From assembly GCA_027493675.1 (NCBI GenBank), contig JAOSKI010000003.1:124001-188000 (forward strand): a stretch of DNA of 64,000 nt. The letters are read 5' to 3'. This DNA comes from Microthrixaceae bacterium (GTDB lineage Bacteria; Actinomycetota; Acidimicrobiia; Acidimicrobiales; Microtrichaceae). The position numbers and the translations under genes are program-made. Within the stretch, counting starts at the first letter, position 1, and every line of letters begins with the position of its first letter. This document shows positions 61,045 to 64,000 of the stretch, piece after piece. The notes under the pieces are model-generated. The model saw only the letters and a program-made list of their open reading frames with translations. It was not told the DNA's origin and ran no database searches.

Positions 61045-61524
61045 GTCGTCGGAGGACTTGAACCGGTTGGTCACCGGTACCAGCGTCCCGTCGGCGAGGA
61101 GCCGATCGGTTCGCGGCCAGTCGTTGCGCAGCCCTGTCGCGAACTCCTCTGCCGACTCCTCACCGGAGTACTCCAGGGCATCGATCACGGCCTCGCTCAA
61201 CGCTGCGAAGAACTCGTCGGACTCGAGTGGGGCCACGTCGAACCCCCTGCGGTCGGCCTTGTCGACCGCGAACTGGCTGACCTTCATGAACACGTGACCG
61301 AGGTGCTCGAGCTCGTCGGTGGCTATCTCGACTTGAAGGGAGAGGGTCGGGCCCAAGGCGGCTTGCGCCTCCCAGTCGCTGAGGTAGCCCTCGACGACGG
61401 TCAGCGTCTCGGCCGGGATGGAGATGCCGGGATCGCTCTCGACAGCCTTCAAGGTGTCTCGGGCGAAGGAGATCCAAGCGATTGCGCTCGTGGAGGAGAC
61501 CTCGCACAACCGAAGTTGAACCAT
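61012..61524 (-). CDS. Hypothetical acidic helical protein
   Basis: About 170 residues from ATG 61522-61524: MVQLRLCEVSSTSAIAWISF, ARDTLKAVESDPGISIPAET, LTVVEGYLSDWEAQAALGPT, LSLQVEIATDELEHLGHVFM, KVSQFAVDKADRRGFDVAPL, ESDEFFAALSEAVIDALEYS. It is soluble, helical and acidic. I recognise no family. The gene overlaps the 3' end of the ABC ATPase gene by 33 bases on the opposite strand. The histidine/acid cluster DELEHLGHVF might bind a metal, but this is a guess. Confidence 0.6.
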   Translation of the reverse strand: MVQLRLCEVSSTSAIAWISFARDTLKAVESDPGISIPAETLTVVEGYLSDWEAQAALGPTLSLQVEIATDELEHLGHVFMKVSQFAVDKADRRGFDVAPLESDEFFAALSEAVIDALEYSGEESAEEFATGLRNDWPRTDRLLADGTLVPVTNRFKSSDDSGGLRRHVEQ

Positions 61525-61574
61525 GCACACAATGCTACGCCTGCATCGTCGCGGAGCGTGCTACCGGTGGCCGT

Positions 61575-62228
61575 CTACGGATCCGCCACCAGGAGTGTGC
61601 GGAACACCGACAACACGAGGTGCTCGGCCGTGCGGCGGTCCATATCGCCTCCGCCCCAGCCGTCAGCAGCACCGATGAAGGCACCCAACAGCACCGGGCC
61701 GACCGCTATGGCACGCTCACGTGACATCGAGAAGTGCCGCTCGAGCAGCCTCACGACGAACTCAGCACCCTCACGTTGACGCGCCTCGTCGGGCCCGGCG
61801 ACTATCGCTCCGGGGCCGGTGAGGACCCCGAGTAGGTCACTCGAATCCTCCACCGCGTCGAAGAACGCCGCGGTCACCGCAGCGGTGCGGGTTCCGACGG
61901 GCGCCGCGCAGGCGACACGCCAGATCTGCTCCGCAACTCGTCGGTTCTCACGGTTTCTCAATGCAAGGAGTACGTCGTTGGAGTTCTCGAAGTGCGAGTA
62001 CGGCAGTGCCTTGGAGACCCCGGCCCATTCGGCGAGCCGCTCCATGGTGACGGCTTGTGCTCCCTTGTTGACCAGGAGGTCGGCCGCCACGTCGAGCAAC
62101 TGGGCACGTCGCTGCGCACGCGACAGCCGAGGTGCGCGCTCCTTCACCCGGACCGGAGCCCGACCGTCCGCGAGCCGATCGGGCTCATGGGTTTTCAGGT
62201 CCGTCGACCCCACGTTCAGATCTGCCAT
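61575..62228 (-). CDS. TetR-family transcriptional regulator
   Basis: An intact 217-residue protein from ATG 62226-62228. A 30-residue basic/acidic N-terminal extension precedes the helix-turn-helix: SRAQRRAQLLDVAADLLVNK, GAQAVTMERLAEWAGVSKAL, PYSHFENSNDVLLALRNREN, the canonical TetR pattern (VTMERLAEWAGVSKALPYSHF). The ligand-binding half (RTAAVTAAFFDAVEDSSDLL) is divergent, so the ligand is unknown. Its target may be its own gene or the nearby acyl-CoA dehydrogenase; no operator palindrome was identified. Confidence 0.9.
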   Translation of the reverse strand: MADLNVGSTDLKTHEPDRLADGRAPVRVKERAPRLSRAQRRAQLLDVAADLLVNKGAQAVTMERLAEWAGVSKALPYSHFENSNDVLLALRNRENRRVAEQIWRVACAAPVGTRTAAVTAAFFDAVEDSSDLLGVLTGPGAIVAGPDEARQREGAEFVVRLLERHFSMSRERAIAVGPVLLGAFIGAADGWGGGDMDRRTAEHLVLSVFRTLLVADP

Positions 62229-62356
62229 GTCCACACGGGCTCAGCCACCACCTGGGACCCGAACCCGTGGGGCAAACCTACGCGCGCCGCTCCGCCGTGT
62301 ACCGAAAAACGCCCGGCTCCGGAACCTGCTACTCCCAGGGTGGTCACTGCCGCGGA

Positions 62357-62806
62357 TCACTCCCCGGCCACACCCCAGTGCTCGCGGAGTATCTCCACGA
62401 GGTGCGACTGGGGTCCACCCTCTGCCTCCAGAGCCGCAAGCACCTGGTTGACCACGGCATAGTGGAACTCGTCGGCCTCGGGTGGTCGCAGATGCAGTTC
62501 GCCGGCCTCGTGGGCTGCCTCGACCGAGAGGCCGGTCTCATAGAGAGCGTTGATCAGGTAGCCGACCTCGTCCTCGGAACGCTCGGTTACCCAGTGAAAC
62601 GGCTGTGGGTTCTCCTGGGTCCCCGGGTCCCTCAGGAGCTCGGATCGCCAGGTGTCCACGATGTTCTCGAAGGTGTCGAGCACCTCGGGTGGTGTCCGGT
62701 CCGCCCCTATCCGGCGGAGATCGTCGATGACTGCATCGGCATAGTCCAACCAGGCTCGCGCGCTGCCCGCGGGCACAGGACCGATCTCGACTCGCACATG
62801 CACCAT
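62357..62806 (-). CDS. Hypothetical acidic protein
   Basis: An intact 149-residue protein. The ATG at 62804-62806 has GAAGGTGG upstream. The sequence is VHVRVEIGPVPAGSARAWLD, then YADAVIDDLRRIGADRTPPE, VLDTFENIVDTWRSELLRDP, HWVTERSEDEVGYLINALYE, TGLSVEAAHEAGELHLRPPE and ADEFHYAVVNQVLAALEAEG. It is strongly acidic and mostly helical. I have no family name for it. It lies 32 bp downstream of the partial acyl-CoA dehydrogenase on the same strand, so the two may be co-transcribed. Confidence 0.65.
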   Translation of the reverse strand: MVHVRVEIGPVPAGSARAWLDYADAVIDDLRRIGADRTPPEVLDTFENIVDTWRSELLRDPGTQENPQPFHWVTERSEDEVGYLINALYETGLSVEAAHEAGELHLRPPEADEFHYAVVNQVLAALEAEGGPQSHLVEILREHWGVAGE

Positions 62807-62838
62807 TGAACCACCTTCAGCACCCGGGTGCTGCACGG

Positions 62839-64000
62839 TCAGGGGACCCGCGGGCGGTTCCTCTCGATGATCGTCGCGAAGTCGAGCTCCGGGGGCAGCG
62901 TGCCGAACGCCCTGCCGCCGTCGTCGCCCAACCTGGACCCGCAGAAGGCGTCGGCCACATCCGGTGGGCCGTGGCGCACCAGCAGCGAGCCCTGCATTGC
63001 GAGCGCCATCGACTCGACCACCGAACGAGCACGTGACTCGATCGCGTCGGTATCGCCCAGCTCCTTGCGCACGCCTGCAATCGCCGCGTCCAGGCTACGG
63101 TCCGCTCCCGCTGCCAGGTCGAGTTCGACCATGAACGCGTCCAGCGACTCCGGTGAACGGATCATCGCCCGCAGGGCGTCCAGGCAGATCACGTTGCCCG
63201 AACCCTCCCACACCCCGTTGACCGGGCTCTGCCGGAAGATCCGGGGCATGTCGGATTCCTCCACGAAGCCCAGCCCGCCAAGGCACTCCAGTGACTCGGC
63301 AGCGTGCACAGGTGCGCGCTTGCAGGTCCAGTACTTGGCCACCGGGGTCAGCAGGCGTTGGAGCAACTCCTCGGCGGGATCCGTCGGGGCGGCATCGAAG
63401 GTGGCCGCCAGCCTGATGGCAAGGGCCGTGGCCGCCTCGGCCTCGATGCACAGATCGGCAAGAACGTTTGCCATCAGGGGCTGCTGATCGAGGGTGCGGC
63501 CGAAGGCAGAACGCCGGTGCGCATGCCATGTGGCGTGCGCGACGCCCTGACGCATGATCGACGCCGAGCCGATGGTGCAGTCGAGCCGCGTTGAGTTGAC
63601 CATCTCGATGATGGTGCGCACCCCGCGCCCTCCTCCCCCACCATCACCGCCGACACGTCGGCCAGTTCCATCTCAGCCGACGCGTTGGCGCGGTCGCCGA
63701 GCTTGTCCTTGAGGCGCTGGAGGCGCATCGGGTTGCGGGTGCCGTCGGGGCGGAACCGCTGGGTCCAGAAGCAGCTAAGGCCACCGGGAGCCTGCGCCAG
63801 CACCAGGAAGCCGTCGGACATGGGAGCCGAGCAGAACCACTTGTGCCCGGTCAGCTCGTATTCGGTGCCCGATCCCCTCCGCCCACCGGCCGTGCCGTGG
63901 TGGTGTTGGCGCGCACATCGGAGCCGCCTTGCTTCTCGGTCATCGCCATGCCGGCGGTGATCCCCGCCTTCTCCTGGATAGGGACGTTCGCCGGGTCGTA
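62839..64000 (-). CDS. AidB-like acyl-CoA dehydrogenase, partial (frameshifted)
   Basis: The gene runs off the right edge, so about 385 C-terminal residues are seen. From the edge: YDPANVPIQEKAGITAGMAM, TEKQGGSDVRANTTTARPVG (flavin loop), YELTGHKWFCSAPMSDGFLV, then FWTQRFRPDGTRNPMRLQRL, KDKLGDRANASAEMELADVS, MVNSTRLDCTIGSASIMRQG, AFGRTLDQQPLMANVLADLC and LECLGGLGFVEESDMPRIFR, QSPVNGVWEGSGNVICLDAL. The RLKDKLGDRANASAE and WEGSGNV blocks match AidB and isovaleryl-type homologues rather than classical FadE. AidB binds DNA and flavin in the alkylation response of E. coli; whether this one does is unknown. Shifts near 63890 and 63630. Confidence 0.9.

Noticed and set aside
1..64000. Programmed frameshifting as the cause of the many frame changes
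   Set aside because: The sites differ in sequence, direction and context, occur in unrelated enzymes and often come in compensating pairs. Sequence error is the simpler cause.

Overview
The window is a GC-rich (roughly two-thirds G+C) bacterial chromosome segment. The gene content points to a high-GC actinobacterium, probably of the Acidimicrobiia type: a polyphosphate-type glucokinase, a TIGR03084/mycothiol-type DinB-like protein, a stand-alone LigD-type polymerase domain, an AlkA-type glycosylase, a fused isobutyryl-CoA mutase (IcmF), several acyl-CoA dehydrogenases and an actinobacterial DUF6351 lipoprotein. This placement is an inference from gene families; there is no rRNA or other marker in the window to confirm it. 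No rRNA, tRNA or CRISPR array was seen.

A property of the whole window governs how it must be read. About two thirds of the genes are interrupted by single-base frameshifts, often at C or G runs, although the conserved protein continues at once in another frame. The compensated frames, the preserved motifs and the intact stop/start overlaps suggest raw sequence errors (long-read or low-coverage assembly) more than gene decay. I therefore annotate whole loci across the shifts and say where they break.

Layout. 1-10.3 kb: a partial secreted serine hydrolase, a LigD-like polymerase, a DUF6351 lipoprotein, a small membrane protein and its coupled neighbour sharing a 15-bp minisatellite, a TIGR03084 protein, an MtfA-like peptidase, a second serine hydrolase, a UbiB-like kinase and a SHOCT protein. 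10.3-19.5 kb: an acyl-CoA carboxylase pair (biotin carboxylase/BCCP and carboxyltransferase), two alkylation-repair genes (Ogt, AlkA) flanking a PQQ-type sugar dehydrogenase lipoprotein, and an FtsX/ATPase ABC exporter pair. 19.6-21.9 kb: the accessory patch, with a broken DUF433/DUF5615 toxin-antitoxin pair and a broken IS110-family element with a 370-bp leader that may encode a bridge RNA. 21.9-36.8 kb: an AAA ATPase, YceI, an acyl-CoA dehydrogenase whose C-terminal part is lost in a corrupted G-run stretch, PPOX, a third serine hydrolase, an SDR, DUF503, PEP synthase, a COG2187/COG0645 kinase, an acyl-CoA synthetase and an orphan peptide-binding lipoprotein.

36.9-45.3 kb: the best-preserved block. 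A compact minus-strand operon ppgK-tal-pgi-gnd-pgl-zwf makes glucose-6-phosphate from glucose and polyphosphate and runs it through the oxidative pentose phosphate pathway. Five of its genes are joined by 4-base overlaps. The pgl gene lacks its central catalytic region. A divergent GH15 glucosidase/trehalase could feed it with glucose. 45.3-64 kb: an SDR, a cellulose-synthase-like glycosyltransferase with a PilZ-like tail, an esterase, an exported lipoprotein, a GH2 glycosidase, IcmF, an M15 peptidase, an aldehyde dehydrogenase, a second ABC exporter, a TetR regulator, two hypotheticals and a partial AidB-like acyl-CoA dehydrogenase. Overall the window combines fatty/branched acyl-CoA metabolism with sugar catabolism and has little mobile DNA.
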